This document shows, piece after piece, positions 1-8,998 of a stretch of DNA of 64,000 bases. The stretch comes from Sinorhizobium terangae (lineage in GTDB: Bacteria > Pseudomonadota > Alphaproteobacteria > Rhizobiales > Rhizobiaceae): contig NZ_CP121660.1 in NCBI RefSeq assembly GCF_029714365.1, positions 806,001 through 870,000 on the forward strand, written 5' to 3'. Under the pieces are notes generated by a model, which saw only the letters and a program-made list of their open reading frames with translations, was not told the origin of the DNA and ran no database searches. The first letter of the stretch is position 1, and each line of letters opens with the position of its first letter. The translations under genes and the position numbers were made by a program.

Positions 1-603
1 CATGCGCAGCTTGTCGAAGCTGCCAAGTCGCTGTTCGCCAGACAGGCTGTGGAGTCTGTCACAGTGGATGACGTGGTTAAGGAGGCCGGGGTCGCCAAGG
101 GTACGTTCTACGTGCACTTCGATAGCCTGGAGGCATTGACTGCAGCAGTTGCGGAGGAACTGGTGCAGTCGTTCGACGAACTGCTGCAGCCGGGCCGGAT
201 CTCGATTTCCGATCCCGCCCTGCGAATTGCTTTCGGCTGCAGATTATTCATCGACAAGGCTCTCACTGACTCGCGATGGGCTGCGGTCGCGGCAAGAATG
301 ACGGCAGCAACTCCGAAGGGTGGCGAGAACATTCGTCGCCGCCTCTTTGAAGACCTTCAGCAGCTTTCGAAAGAATCGCTGGAAGAGACGTCTGCGGAGC
401 TGAAGCTGGAGGTTGTCGTCGGGATCATGCTCCAGATCTTGCGCGCTCTGGGTGAGGGCAGGTTGTCCTCGCTCGATCGTGACGCTGTCATTAGCGCCAT
501 CCTCCGCGCGATCGGTCTCAGTGCTCAACAGGCGGAGTCGGTCCTTGAGCGCTTGCCGCCCAATACCATTCCGGAGAAATCCTCTCAAGCCGCGGCGAAC
601 TGA
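1..603 (+). CDS. TetR/AcrR-family transcriptional regulator, 5' end cut by the window edge
   Basis: The frame is open from base 1, so the gene begins upstream of the window; the first in-frame start-like codon (GTG, 49) lies inside the DNA-binding domain and is not the true start. The visible N-terminal part reads as a TetR helix-turn-helix with the family signature VAKGTFYVHF, followed by an all-helical ligand domain. It closely resembles the TetR gene on the opposite strand at 713-1315 (shared AGVAKGTFY and SFDELL segments), so the two convergent genes are probably paralogues. Its target and ligand cannot be told from what is here. The family call is safe; the length is incomplete. Confidence 0.85.
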   Translation, partial: HAQLVEAAKSLFARQAVESVTVDDVVKEAGVAKGTFYVHFDSLEALTAAVAEELVQSFDELLQPGRISISDPALRIAFGCRLFIDKALTDSRWAAVAARMTAATPKGGENIRRRLFEDLQQLSKESLEETSAELKLEVVVGIMLQILRALGEGRLSSLDRDAVISAILRAIGLSAQQAESVLERLPPNTIPEKSSQAAAN

Positions 604-712
604 CGAGCATGCTTGCTGACAAACTGCGCGTCTGCGAATTGCTAGGGTGGATCCCCCACGTCGCGCATGATCGCCCTATCATGCCGTCACGGACAGCTTC
701 AATAGGTGTCGG

Positions 713-1315
713 TTAGAGCCTGCGGTTGTCGCGTGGGGCACTGCCGAGGGCCCGAAGTGCCGCCTCCAGAGCTTGGCTGGATAATTCGGGCCGAGCGGCT
801 CGCTCGATAATGCCGCGTGTAACCTGCAGCCAAATGCCAACGACTATGTCGACGGCCAGTTCCGGGTCGCGCACTGTCACCTGGTCTTGTGCAATAGCCT
901 CGGCAAGATCGACTTTAAGATCAGCGCGCACAGTGCGGCCGAACTCGTTCGGCCTTTGCGAGGTCTGAACGACTAACCGCGCCCATTCATTGTCAGAAAT
1001 CGCTTTTTCCAAGGATTGCGTGAAGGCGAAAGACAGGCGCGCGATCGGGTCCCGCAGCTTGGCCCGGGCGGGTGTCAGCAGTTCGTCGAAACTCCGTCCC
1101 AGTTGCAAACCTACCGCCGCAACCAGTTCGTCGACGTTGTTGAAGTGATAGTAGAAAGTGCCCTTGGCGACCCCTGCTGCCTCTGCAACCGCATCAATGG
1201 TGAGCGCAGCCCCTTCGGCAAGCAACGTCGCCCCCGCTTCGAGGATATGCGCCCGCGTCCGAGCCCGTCGGTCGCGTCCGATTTTTGCTCTTCGCGCAAG
1301 GTTAATCTTCGCCAT
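713..1315 (-). CDS. TetR/AcrR-family repressor, divergent from azoR
   Basis: A complete TetR regulator of 200 residues. The helix-turn-helix lies in about the first 70 residues, with AGVAKGTFYYHF as recognition-helix signature; the rest is a ligand-binding helical domain. I prefer the ATG at 1315 (MAKINLARR) to an upstream in-frame codon at 1345: it gives the usual short basic tail before the HTH and leaves a palindrome at 1355-1366 in the promoter. It is transcribed away from the azoreductase gene at 1460, an arrangement typical of a local repressor of a quinone or azo reductase. I infer that it controls azoR and itself; the inducer is unknown. Confidence 0.88.
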   Translation of the reverse strand: MAKINLARRAKIGRDRRARTRAHILEAGATLLAEGAALTIDAVAEAAGVAKGTFYYHFNNVDELVAAVGLQLGRSFDELLTPARAKLRDPIARLSFAFTQSLEKAISDNEWARLVVQTSQRPNEFGRTVRADLKVDLAEAIAQDQVTVRDPELAVDIVVGIWLQVTRGIIERAARPELSSQALEAALRALGSAPRDNRRL

Positions 1316-1354
1316 TCGCCATCCCGTCTTGCATCTCAGGCGCAATTTCGCATT

Positions 1355-1366
1355 GACTAAATAGTC
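1355..1366. promoter_or_regulatory. Probable TetR operator between tetR and azoR
   Basis: The sequence GACTAAATAGTC is an inverted repeat with 5-bp arms (GACTA / TAGTC) around a central AA. It lies in the divergent intergenic region between the TetR gene (start 1315) and azoR (start 1460). Operators of the form TGACTA-AA-TAGTCA are common for TetR regulators of this kind. Binding is inferred. Confidence 0.6.
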
Positions 1367-1459
1367 GAAATGACGCTAATGTTCAATTGAATTTGCCGAG
1401 GGCTGCCTGTCTGGCTTATTACACATCCCCTGATGATTACCCATGTGTGAGGTTTATCG

Positions 1460-2080
1460 ATGCCATCCCTTCTTCACGTCGATTCCAGCATACTCGGCGA
1501 TAAATCGGTCAGCCGCGCACTTTCAGCGGCGGTGGTCGCACGCCTCAAGAATCTCGATCCGAAAATTGAGGTGACATATCGCGACCTCGCGGCTCACCCG
1601 ATCCCGCACCTCTCGGGCGGTTACGTGGGCGTCGTCAGGGGAGGCTTGGAAGCCGGCCATGATGCTGCACTTCAGGCCGACCTTGAACTCGGCGGAAACG
1701 TTCTAGAAGAGTTTCTGGCAGCCGAAACGGTCGTACTCGGGGTAGCCCAATACAATTTCAGCGTGCCCAGCCAACTGAAAGCCTGGATCGATCGCATCGC
1801 AGTCCCAGGCAAGACATTCCGCTACACCGAAAAGGGGCCTGAAAGCCTGGTGGGCAACAAGCGCTTGATCATAGCTCTGGCGCGTGGCGGCTTCTACGGA
1901 CCGGGTTCTCCCGCCGAGAATTTCGAGCACACGCTGACGTATTTGAAGAGCGTGTTCGCCTTCATCGGCATCGCCAATCCTGAGGTCATCGTCGCCGACG
2001 GCGTCAACGTGAGTTCCGAACAGCGCGAGTCCTCTCTGAAGGAGGCAAAGGCGCAGATAGCTGGCCTGGAGGCGGCATAA
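1460..2080 (+). CDS. azoR: FMN-dependent NADH:quinone/azo reductase (AzoR family)
   Basis: 206 residues, the normal length for AzoR, a flavodoxin-like FMN enzyme that reduces quinones and azo bonds with NADH in the cytoplasm. The N-terminus has the flavodoxin-type phosphate-binding stretch around SSILGDKSVSRAL (residues 9-21). The central YNFSVPSQLKAWIDRI segment (about 97-112) and the downstream ARGGFYG loop are AzoR hallmarks. The ATG at 1460 follows a GAGG ribosome-binding site. The divergent TetR gene and the palindrome at 1355-1366 suggest induction by electrophiles or quinones. The physiological substrate is inferred, not shown. Confidence 0.9.
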   Translation: MPSLLHVDSSILGDKSVSRALSAAVVARLKNLDPKIEVTYRDLAAHPIPHLSGGYVGVVRGGLEAGHDAALQADLELGGNVLEEFLAAETVVLGVAQYNFSVPSQLKAWIDRIAVPGKTFRYTEKGPESLVGNKRLIIALARGGFYGPGSPAENFEHTLTYLKSVFAFIGIANPEVIVADGVNVSSEQRESSLKEAKAQIAGLEAA

Positions 2081-2371
2081 GTTATATCACCAACGGGGGT
2101 GCGCTGATTGGCGTTCGAGAGAGATCGTTCCCTGCAAATCGCGGCGGGGAGGACGTATGTAGCCCTCCGATCCGTGGCGCGAACCGGATGCTGCCCGTAA
2201 GGCTCCCTTTACCATCGACCTCCTAACCTCGTTTGGGAACGTGATTGTGCGCCAAAGGCGCGCCCGCCATGAACGCGGGAAACAAGTCCCGGACGCCATG
2301 ACTTCGCGCAGCGACCGGTCCAATCCTCCATGACCCCATTTGATCATGTCACACCCAGGGAAGTTTCGCGG

Positions 2372-3892
2372 ATGAAAACGGAATGCGTCGCCAGCGGCAA
2401 TGAGGACATTGCCGGCCGTCTCAATTTCATGGCACTCGATGACGCCGCCAGGAAGAACCTCAAGGCGCTGAAGCCGATCTTGCAAAAGGAACTCGGGCCT
2501 GCGCTCGACCGGTTCTACGCCAAGGTGCGACAGACACCGGAGACGAACGCCTTCTTTTCCTCCGACGGGCACATGAACCGAGCGAAGAACGCTCAGCTTG
2601 GCCATTGGGGAAATATCATCGACGCCAATTTCAATGCGGAATATGGAGCGAGGGTTAAGGCCATCGGCCAGGTGCATGCCAGGATCGGTCTCGATCCGCG
2701 CTGGTATATCGGCGGCTATGCGCTAATCGCGGAGCATCTAGTCGGCGAGGTCGTGAAGGCGCATTGGCCGAAGGCGGGCGCCTTTGGCCGCCAAAAAACC
2801 TCCGCCGAAGAGATGAGCGCGATGCTTGCGAGCCTGATCAAGGGCATTCTGCTCGACATGGACCTATCCATTTCCGTCTACATGGATGCTTCCGACGTGG
2901 CCAAGCAGCGCGCCGTGCAGGAAGAGGCGCTTGCAGGTGAAAGGGCGCTCGTCAGCCGCATCTTTGGCGCCGCCTTGCAACGGATCGCCGCCGGTGATCT
3001 CACCGCCCACATAGACGTCAATATCCCGGAGGCCTACCAGGAGCTTGCGCAGAACTTCAACCATGCGATCGCGGAACTCGGACGCGTGGTAGGCGGGATA
3101 GGGGCCGGAGCCAGCCAGATCCACCTCAACGCCAAGGAGATCGCGGCGGCAGCCGACGATCTTGCGCAGCGCACCGAGCGCCAGGCGGCCAATCTCGAGG
3201 AGACGGCGGCGGCCGTGGAACAGGTGACGCGCACCGTGCGCCAAACGGCTGAAGGCGCCGACCGGGCGAATTCGACGGTGACGGCGGCACGCGCGAATGC
3301 GGAGCAGAGCGGCGAGGTCGTCGGCCACGCCATCGGCGTGATGCAGGAAATTCAGACGTCCTCAGCGAGTATCGCCCGTATCGTCGGCGTAATCGACGAC
3401 ATTGCCTTCCAGACCAATCTGCTGGCGCTCAATGCCGGTATCGAGGCGGCACGGGCAGGGGAAGCGGGCAGGGGCTTCGCGGTCGTCGCCTCGGAAGTTC
3501 GCGCGCTTGCCCAGCGTTGCGCCGATGCGGCCAAGGACATCCAGTCGCTGATCGCAAAGTCGCGCGGCCAGGTCGAGGAGGGCGTCGCCTCTGTCAACCA
3601 GGTAGCGCAATCGCTGCAGCAGATCGTCGCCCAGGTGGTCGAGGTGAGCGCGGTGTTCCACGCCATCCGTTCGAGCACAGCCGAGCAGGCGACGGCTCTC
3701 CGTGAGGTCAACAGCGCCATCGGCCAGATGGACCAGATTACGCAGCAGAATGCGGCGATGGTGGAGCAGGCTAATGCATCCAGCCACGCGTTGACGGCCG
3801 AGGCCGAGCAGATCGCGCTGCGCCTCGGCGCCTTCACGACGTCCGGCAGTGCGAAGGCGAGCGCGGCGTCCGGCTACCGGGTTGCTGCTTAG
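2372..3892 (+). CDS. Soluble globin-coupled methyl-accepting chemotaxis protein
   Basis: An aerotaxis-type transducer with no membrane segment. The N-terminal region (about residues 15-175) is a protoglobin sensor: the [18 protein letters not shown] motif carries the expected proximal haem histidine. A short HAMP-like linker follows, then a methyl-accepting signalling domain whose hairpin tip ([20 protein letters not shown] onward) is almost canonical. I chose the ATG at 2372 because AGGGAAG sits about 8 nt upstream; the ATG at 2330 would add 14 residues but has no visible ribosome site. It resembles the soluble IcpA-type receptors of Sinorhizobium. It probably senses oxygen and signals through the chemotaxis array. 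Confidence 0.88.
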   Translation: MKTECVASGNEDIAGRLNFMALDDAARKNLKALKPILQKELGPALDRFYAKVRQTPETNAFFSSDGHMNRAKNAQLGHWGNIIDANFNAEYGARVKAIGQVHARIGLDPRWYIGGYALIAEHLVGEVVKAHWPKAGAFGRQKTSAEEMSAMLASLIKGILLDMDLSISVYMDASDVAKQRAVQEEALAGERALVSRIFGAALQRIAAGDLTAHIDVNIPEAYQELAQNFNHAIAELGRVVGGIGAGASQIHLNAKEIAAAADDLAQRTERQAANLEETAAAVEQVTRTVRQTAEGADRANSTVTAARANAEQSGEVVGHAIGVMQEIQTSSASIARIVGVIDDIAFQTNLLALNAGIEAARAGEAGRGFAVVASEVRALAQRCADAAKDIQSLIAKSRGQVEEGVASVNQVAQSLQQIVAQVVEVSAVFHAIRSSTAEQATALREVNSAIGQMDQITQQNAAMVEQANASSHALTAEAEQIALRLGAFTTSGSAKASAASGYRVAA

Positions 3893-3925
3893 AGCTCGGC
3901 CTGAATTACACTCTCGGGCCGAGCT
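3893..3925 (+). terminator. Hairpin terminator after the chemoreceptor gene
   Basis: AGCTCGGCC (3893-3901) pairs perfectly with GGCCGAGCT (3917-3925), directly after the stop codon of the chemoreceptor. There is only a weak T tract (ATT), so this is a stem-loop of terminator type rather than a classical one. Confidence 0.55.
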
Positions 3926-4411
3926 ATTCACATAGGACATCAAGCAATGCCATGATGCGGCCGCCAAGGCGGGGATCCTGCGTATCCACATTCCGGTGGC
4001 AAACGGCCTCTCCGACGGACGTGGTATGGCGCCGACTGGATCGAGTGGAACGACACGAGATACCAGCTACTGCGGACCTTTGCGCCATCGATGAGCTATG
4101 GCCGCTTAGGGTCGAACTCGTCCCTACCAGCCGCCAATCCGAACGTCTTGAAAGCCCGCGTTGCTGACCTTGGAAATCTAAAACCACAGCGTCCGCTTTC
4201 AGGGCGTGCATCCAAGACCGTGTAAGTCCAAAATGGGGGCGCAAAGCGGCCAATCACGACTCTGCCTTTGATCGTCCGCTTCGGGTCGAAGCGAGCCGTT
4301 CTTCACAAGCCCTGCACACGGCTTGTTGCGAAGATGTTCACGTTCTGGGCTAACAGGATCGCATAAGGTATCGTCGGGAACTGCGTCGCTCCACACCGGC
4401 ATCGTGAGCGA
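3926..4411. other. Intergenic stretch without a recognisable gene
   Basis: About 490 bases between the chemoreceptor terminator and the broken antitoxin gene. Open frames exist on both strands, but none has a ribosome site, family motif or convincing composition. I see no strong repeat. It may hold remnants of lost genes. Confidence 0.5.
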
Positions 4412-4839
4412 CTAGGCGGCACCTTGACGGAGTTTCTCGATCAGCTCGGGATGATGATCGAGTAGACGTAACAACTGGCTGGTCGGGCCGCTTGGCTCGA
4501 CCAAGCCCCGCTCGTACTTGTCGAAGGCATTTTCCCCAACTTTGAGCAGGCCGCCAGCCTCACGCTGAGACAGTTTCAGTTTCTTGCGTGCTCGTTTTAT
4601 GGTGGCAGGCGAGGGAATACCTTCGACCTCCTCCTTCAATGCCCTTAAGACCGCGTCGGTAACGGCCATGTCGTCACCACATGAATGCCTTCGTCACCGT
4701 TTTCCAGATATCCCGGAAGTTCGATGGTTTTGCTCTTGCCCTTATAGGTGATCACGAAGGGGCGCACCCCGCGGCGTAGCGTCTTGCCGGTCTCGGGGGA
4801 GACCATCGTGTCGGGCAGATCCCGCTTCGATACTGCCAT
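4412..4839 (-). pseudogene. MqsA-family antitoxin gene with a frameshift
   Basis: Two adjoining minus-strand frames make one MqsA-like antitoxin. The N-terminal part (ATG at 4839, MAVSKRDLPDTMVSPETGKT) runs to GIHV near 4682. The C-terminal HTH part (from about 4669) reads KLSQREAGGLLKVGENAFDKYE. Family members join them as an HVGDDMAV-type sequence; here the DNA reads GTGGTGACGACATG, one G short, so translation shifts into a few unrelated residues. Restoring one base gives about 142 residues, the usual length. The gene starts just after the end of the toxin remnant. The downstream HTH part could still be made from the ATG at 4669, but the full antitoxin cannot. Confidence 0.75.
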
Positions 4840-4841
4840 GC

Positions 4842-5147
4842 TCATTTCTCCTTGAAAGACATGACCACGAATTCGGTGATGCCGTCCGCTTGGAACTTCA
4901 CCTAGAGAACCATTCCGCGTGCTGGCACATGATAAACGTCCTGCCAAACGCGATGATCCGCAAAGGTCGTCATTGACTTATAAAACATCCGCCGCTCGAT
5001 CCCGGCGATCGTTTCCACAACACCCGCCCGGTCGAATCCCAATGCTGTGGCATCTCGTAGCGCGGTTGAGGTCATCGCAAGCGTCTCGACCGATCCGAGC
5101 GCTGTCTTGATTGCCTCGAGATCGTAGGTCGGGCGTGACTTCTCCAT
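4842..5147 (-). pseudogene. MqsR-family toxin gene interrupted by an in-frame amber codon
   Basis: From the ATG at 5147 the frame reads MEKSRPTYDLEAIKTAL and runs to a TAG at 4902-4904. Beyond it the same frame continues VKFQADGITEFVVMSFKEK to a TGA at 4842-4844. The whole matches the length (101 codons) and pattern of rhizobial MqsR-like mRNA interferases, including FYKSMTTFADHRVWQDVYHVP. The amber codon sits where a tyrosine is expected (L-Y-V-K-F), and it removes the last beta strands. The stop precedes the antitoxin ATG by 2 nt. With the frameshifted antitoxin next door this is a dead or dying toxin-antitoxin module. Confidence 0.78.
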
Positions 5148-5502
5148 GCCCCAAATGCCACCTTAATGGTGGCGTTTCAAGGGGTCGTGTGAGGCTTGTA
5201 GAAGTGCGCGATTGGCCCATGCACGGCTCGCCGCGAAGGTAGTTCTCACCACGCCAAGGGACCGGGTCTTGTAATCGTTGCGCGAGATATCGTACTCGCG
5301 AGGCCCTGTCACGCGTTTTTTCGACGTGAACGGGATTGGATGCACAGTCGGCTTCCGAGGGCGGAGGTCGCATCAGCGGCCATCCATCGATCTTCTCAGG
5401 CGGGTGTTGAGTGGTGACCCGCCACATCTAGGACGAACGGCCACCATGCAGGGGAAAGCCGCCCTTAAGTCGCCGAGGCTAGCGAGCTAGATTGGGAGGC
5501 TG
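5148..5502. other. Intergenic stretch without a recognisable gene
   Basis: About 355 bases separating the broken MqsR gene from the end of the FabMG-like gene. Short open frames on both strands show no domain, start signal or codon pattern that I can support. Confidence 0.45.
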
Positions 5503-6882
5503 TCAGGCCAACTCAAGCTCAGAGTCTTTCGCCCCTTGCGCGATCAACGGCGCGGGAGACTTCCTTTGCAGGTGGGAAGCGTTAAGTCGGCGCGCCACGA
5601 TATCGTGGTTGAGCCACTGGATGGGGCCGGAGGGATCTGAGGACTCGCCAAAAATTAGCTGCCCGGTCGCCTCCACCACGAGAGCACTCAGGAGGTCGCT
5701 GATCATCGCGTTGCTGTCCCGATGCATCTGTGTGATCTCGTTGGACGTGCCGATGGTCAGATCGGCCTGTGCTTGGCTGTTTGCCATGGGCCACGCCGAG
5801 AAGTCGTAAAACGGACGCATGACCTTGTTGGCCTGCATATCGGTAATTTTTTGGAACACATCCTTCATCGTGAAACCGTCTGCCAGAAGCTGTTGGCATG
5901 CCTGCCATTGGTCCTCTGCCCATTGGCCACCGTTCTCTTTCTTCAAGGCGAGTAGCAGCGGTATCAGGGGAAGTTCGATACCCGTAAATACGTCGGACGA
6001 ATTGGTTCGGATTTCGGGACAGTTATAGACGGTTGCCTTGACACCCGCTGCCCAGGCTTCCTCCGCGATGCTTTCGAGCCGCATCTTGGCGTAGCCTTGG
6101 GTGTAGTTGGTGTAGGTCTGCCAACGATAGCTCCCGTCAATCAGGATTGCAGTTCCATGGTAACCGTAGGCAGTGTACCGCACCTGACCACCCGAAGCCT
6201 CAACGCGCTCACGGATCGCCGCGCTGAAGTCGATAAGATGTCGAAAGGTGATTGCGGTGACTTCGTCGAAATTCTGCAGGGTGAGCTTGCCCATATCGCT
6301 GTCGAGCAGCGCTTGCGACGACATGTGGCGGGGACCACGTCCCTTGTAGATTCGATTGGCAACAACCAGGAATACCTTCGCTTTCGGGATGCCTCCGGCC
6401 ATTGTATGGGCGAAGAAGACATTGCGGCCGTCGGCAATCATTCCGTCGAGAACGGCCATCACCTGTGAAAGCGAATTCGTGAACCGTGAAGTGGCGATGT
6501 CCCGGCACTGCTCAATGTAGTCCCAGTCGAGCCTGTCATGTTCCCAGCTCTCCAGCGTCATTGTTGCGAGGAGATCCGTCGGAGTGGGGCATCCTGTCGG
6601 AGCGTCGAGATCGAAGCCAGCCATAAGAGGTATGTTGATAATCCTGCCGCCCAGTCGGTCCTCGGCGGCAGAGAGTTCCTCGGCGTCCAGAGGCCGCAAT
6701 GCGTTGTTCTCGTCGCGCCGCCCGACCGTGATGCCCACGATCTCCATTCCAGCCCGCCGGGCTTCGTCGAGCAAGCCAGTCGCATATCCGCGACCGAACA
6801 GTTCGCCGAAGAGGACGAAAACATCACCTTTACGAAAGACGCTGTTTTCGGCGATGCGAGTCAATGCGACCGGGTTTTCCAT
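5503..6882 (-). CDS. FabMG-family enoyl-ACP reductase-like protein
   Basis: 459 residues. I recognise the overall pattern of the FabMG family: the FVLFGELFGRGYATGL segment near residues 22-37, the RIINIPLMAGFD block, the AHTMAGGIPKAKV motif, the VRYTAYGYHGT motif around 240-250, NCPEIRTNSS, and the C-terminal WLNHDIVARRL. This family was described from metagenomic triclosan resistance and is annotated as a divergent enoyl-acyl-carrier-protein reductase with NAD(P)H. Here it stands alone, without fatty acid synthesis genes, between pseudogenes. It may be an accessory, inhibitor-tolerant isozyme or act on another enoyl thioester. The family call is from memory of the motifs. Confidence 0.55.
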   Translation of the reverse strand: MENPVALTRIAENSVFRKGDVFVLFGELFGRGYATGLLDEARRAGMEIVGITVGRRDENNALRPLDAEELSAAEDRLGGRIINIPLMAGFDLDAPTGCPTPTDLLATMTLESWEHDRLDWDYIEQCRDIATSRFTNSLSQVMAVLDGMIADGRNVFFAHTMAGGIPKAKVFLVVANRIYKGRGPRHMSSQALLDSDMGKLTLQNFDEVTAITFRHLIDFSAAIRERVEASGGQVRYTAYGYHGTAILIDGSYRWQTYTNYTQGYAKMRLESIAEEAWAAGVKATVYNCPEIRTNSSDVFTGIELPLIPLLLALKKENGGQWAEDQWQACQQLLADGFTMKDVFQKITDMQANKVMRPFYDFSAWPMANSQAQADLTIGTSNEITQMHRDSNAMISDLLSALVVEATGQLIFGESSDPSGPIQWLNHDIVARRLNASHLQRKSPAPLIAQGAKDSELELA

Positions 6883-7228
6883 GCAGTCAGCTCTTTGGTC
6901 CGTTAGTCGTCGAGCGGTGGCTCAGACGAGCTTCGATAATCACATGACCGCACTGACCCGTAATGGGAAGTCATTTTAAGTGACCGTTCATTTCAAAGCG
7001 TGAAGTCCCCGTAAGGACTTCTCGGTATCTGAACCGAATAAAGCAGGTAAATGCAGAGGCCATTGGAGGACGGCGTGCCGATACCGAAATGATTGGCTGG
7101 CAATGCGTCCTCTAGGGATAGTTGCGGAGGCAATCGGCGCTGTCAAAGGCCCGCTGGTCGTTACGACCGGTCTCTGGGCCGGAGCGCTGGCCCTCCCGCC
7201 AGGGCGGCGCCCGGGGTTGTCATCAATT
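6883..7228. other. Intergenic stretch upstream of the FabMG-like gene
   Basis: About 346 bases that must hold the promoter of the minus-strand FabMG-like gene. The only structure I see is a small hairpin, GAAGTCC (7002-7008) with GGACTTC (7015-7021). No gene is supported. Confidence 0.4.
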
Positions 7229-8257
7229 TCATTTGGCGATGCGGCGCGCTTCTGCTTCCCGCAGCGAAATCAACTGTTGTGATGCTTCGTCCCACAGAAT
7301 GAGCTTCACGCAGCTGAGACTCTCCTTGATCGTGATGCGTCCCAAGTCTCCCAGTTCAGGATAATCACGCAGAACCTCTGGAAGCCTGTAGAAGGGAACA
7401 CGGCTCGAGAGGTGGTGGATGTGATGTATCCCGATATTGCCGGTTAGCCAACGCAAAGGCTGGGGCAAGTCGTAGTGCGAAGCACCGTATATGGCCGCGT
7501 ACTGGAACGTCCACTCCGGGGGCCTCGACCAATGGGTGTCTTCGAACTGGTGCTGGACCTAGAACAGCCAGACACCTGCCGCTCCGGCAACGAGCACGAT
7601 CGGCAGATGGATCACGAGGAACGGAACAGGGCCGGCTATCCAGACCAGCAGGGCGGCGATAGCGGCATTCGTTGCCATCGTCGAGATCCATGGCAGCGCT
7701 CCGGACCTCATCATGCCGAACGGCAGCCTTTGCTTGAAAATGAAGAGCCAGGCGGGGCCGATGCCGAACATGACGAGTGGGTGGCGATAAAGGCGGTAGC
7801 CGAGCCGTTGCCAGCGCGTCGACCTCTCATATTCCGCGACCGTGAGCGTCGTGATGTCACCGACACCCCGCTCGTTGAGATTGCCGGCCGAGGCGTGGTG
7901 TTCCGCATGGGCGCGACGCCAGTAGTCGTATGGTGTCAATGTCAGCACGCCGATTGCCCGGCCCGTCCAGTCATCCAAGCGGCGCCGGCCGAAGAAGGAG
8001 CCATGGCCGCAGTCATGTTGCAGAATGAAGAGGCGCAAGAGAAATCCCGCCGCAGGAATGATGAGGATCATGCCCAGCCAAAAACCGAAGTGCATCGAGG
8101 CCCATACGCCGGCCCACAGGAGAGCAAACGGAACGAGGGTCACGGCCAGTTCGAAAGTGCTTCGGCCAAGATGGGGCTTGCGATAGGCGGATAGGATCTT
8201 AAGCCAGGCTTTTTCACGATCGGCGCCGTTGGGGGCGATTGCGTTTATCGAGTTCAT
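7229..8257 (-). pseudogene. Fatty acid desaturase gene interrupted by an in-frame amber codon
   Basis: The frame from the ATG at 8257 encodes a membrane desaturase with the first histidine boxes HDCGHGSFFG and HAEHH between hydrophobic segments. It stops at a TAG at 7559-7561 after GAAGVWLF. The same frame continues without another stop as VQHQFEDTHWSRPPEW and then the third histidine box GIHHIHHLSSRVPF, ending at 7229. The total of about 342 codons is a normal desaturase length. Family members have tyrosine at the stop position. The truncated product lacks the third histidine box, so it should be inactive unless the stop is read through. It is distinct from the intact MocD-like protein at 21250. 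Confidence 0.82.
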
Positions 8258-8323
8258 CGGCAGTTAGCGTCTTCCGGTAATGTCCCGAGCGGCTGGGGAA
8301 CCAAGTTGATGCGTTTGATGGTG

Positions 8324-8998
8324 CTAGCGCCTGGTCGCCATCCACACTACGTGGCGGGCACCACCGTTCTTACCGTTGGCGCGCACGCTCACTTCGTCGG
8401 TAGCGAAGCCAACCTCACGCAATCGGCGCGTGAAAGCGCGATCCGGCGCGGATGACCAGACGGCAAGCACACCGTTCGGGCGGAGGGCAGCCTTGGCGGC
8501 CCGAACACCGTCGTGACTATATAAATTGTCGTTGGAGGTGCGCGTCAGTCCATCGGGGCCGTTGTCGACATCAAGCAGAATCGCATCAAATGCCGCCTTC
8601 TTCGATCGGATGAGCGCGCCGACGTCACCGAGATGGATATCGACACGTGGATCGTCGAGTGTGCCGTCGTGGAGATCTGCCAAAGGTCCCCGCGCCCATT
8701 CGACGACAGCGGGAACGAGTTCGGCGACAATGACATTTGCGTCTTGAGGAAGCACGTTCAGAGCGGCCCGCAATGTAAACCCCATGCCGAGGCCACCGAC
8801 GAGCATGCTGGGGTTTTTCCGGCCGGCAATCCGCTCGCAGCTAAGCGCTGCCAGTGCCTCTTCCGAGCCGCTTAGCCTACTGTTCATGAGCTCCGTCGAG
8901 CCGAGCATGATCGAAAATTCGCTACCGCGCTGCTTCAGGCGCAGCTCGCCGACATCACCGGGAATGGTCGCGCGATCAAGGTGAATCCAGGGAAGCAT
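8324..8998 (-). CDS. Spermidine-synthase-like methyltransferase-fold protein
   Basis: 224 residues with a class I SAM-binding Rossmann fold of the spermidine synthase type. VGGLGMGFTLRAAL (about 67-80) is the nucleotide-binding loop, VIVAELVPAVVEWAR follows, and then come DDPRVDIHLGDV and DAILLDVDNGPDGL. True spermidine synthases are longer and carry the N-terminal tetramer domain; this short form is typical of proteins annotated as spermidine synthase-like in Rhizobiaceae. Without polyamine genes nearby its substrate is open. The gene ends in TAG and stands alone on the minus strand. Confidence 0.7.
   Translation of the reverse strand: MLPWIHLDRATIPGDVGELRLKQRGSEFSIMLGSTELMNSRLSGSEEALAALSCERIAGRKNPSMLVGGLGMGFTLRAALNVLPQDANVIVAELVPAVVEWARGPLADLHDGTLDDPRVDIHLGDVGALIRSKKAAFDAILLDVDNGPDGLTRTSNDNLYSHDGVRAAKAALRPNGVLAVWSSAPDRAFTRRLREVGFATDEVSVRANGKNGGARHVVWMATRR

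Noticed and set aside
2087..2677. Minus-strand open frame before the chemoreceptor
   Set aside because: It overlaps the globin domain of the chemoreceptor and shows no motif, start signal or plausible composition.
3924..4253. Minus-strand open frame of 109 codons after the chemoreceptor
   Set aside because: Ser/Arg-rich shadow-like composition, no ribosome site, and it overlaps the terminator hairpin.
7102..7281. Possible 59-codon plus-strand gene (MRPLGIVAEAIG)
   Set aside because: It overlaps the 3' end of the desaturase remnant, lacks a ribosome site and has no recognisable homology.
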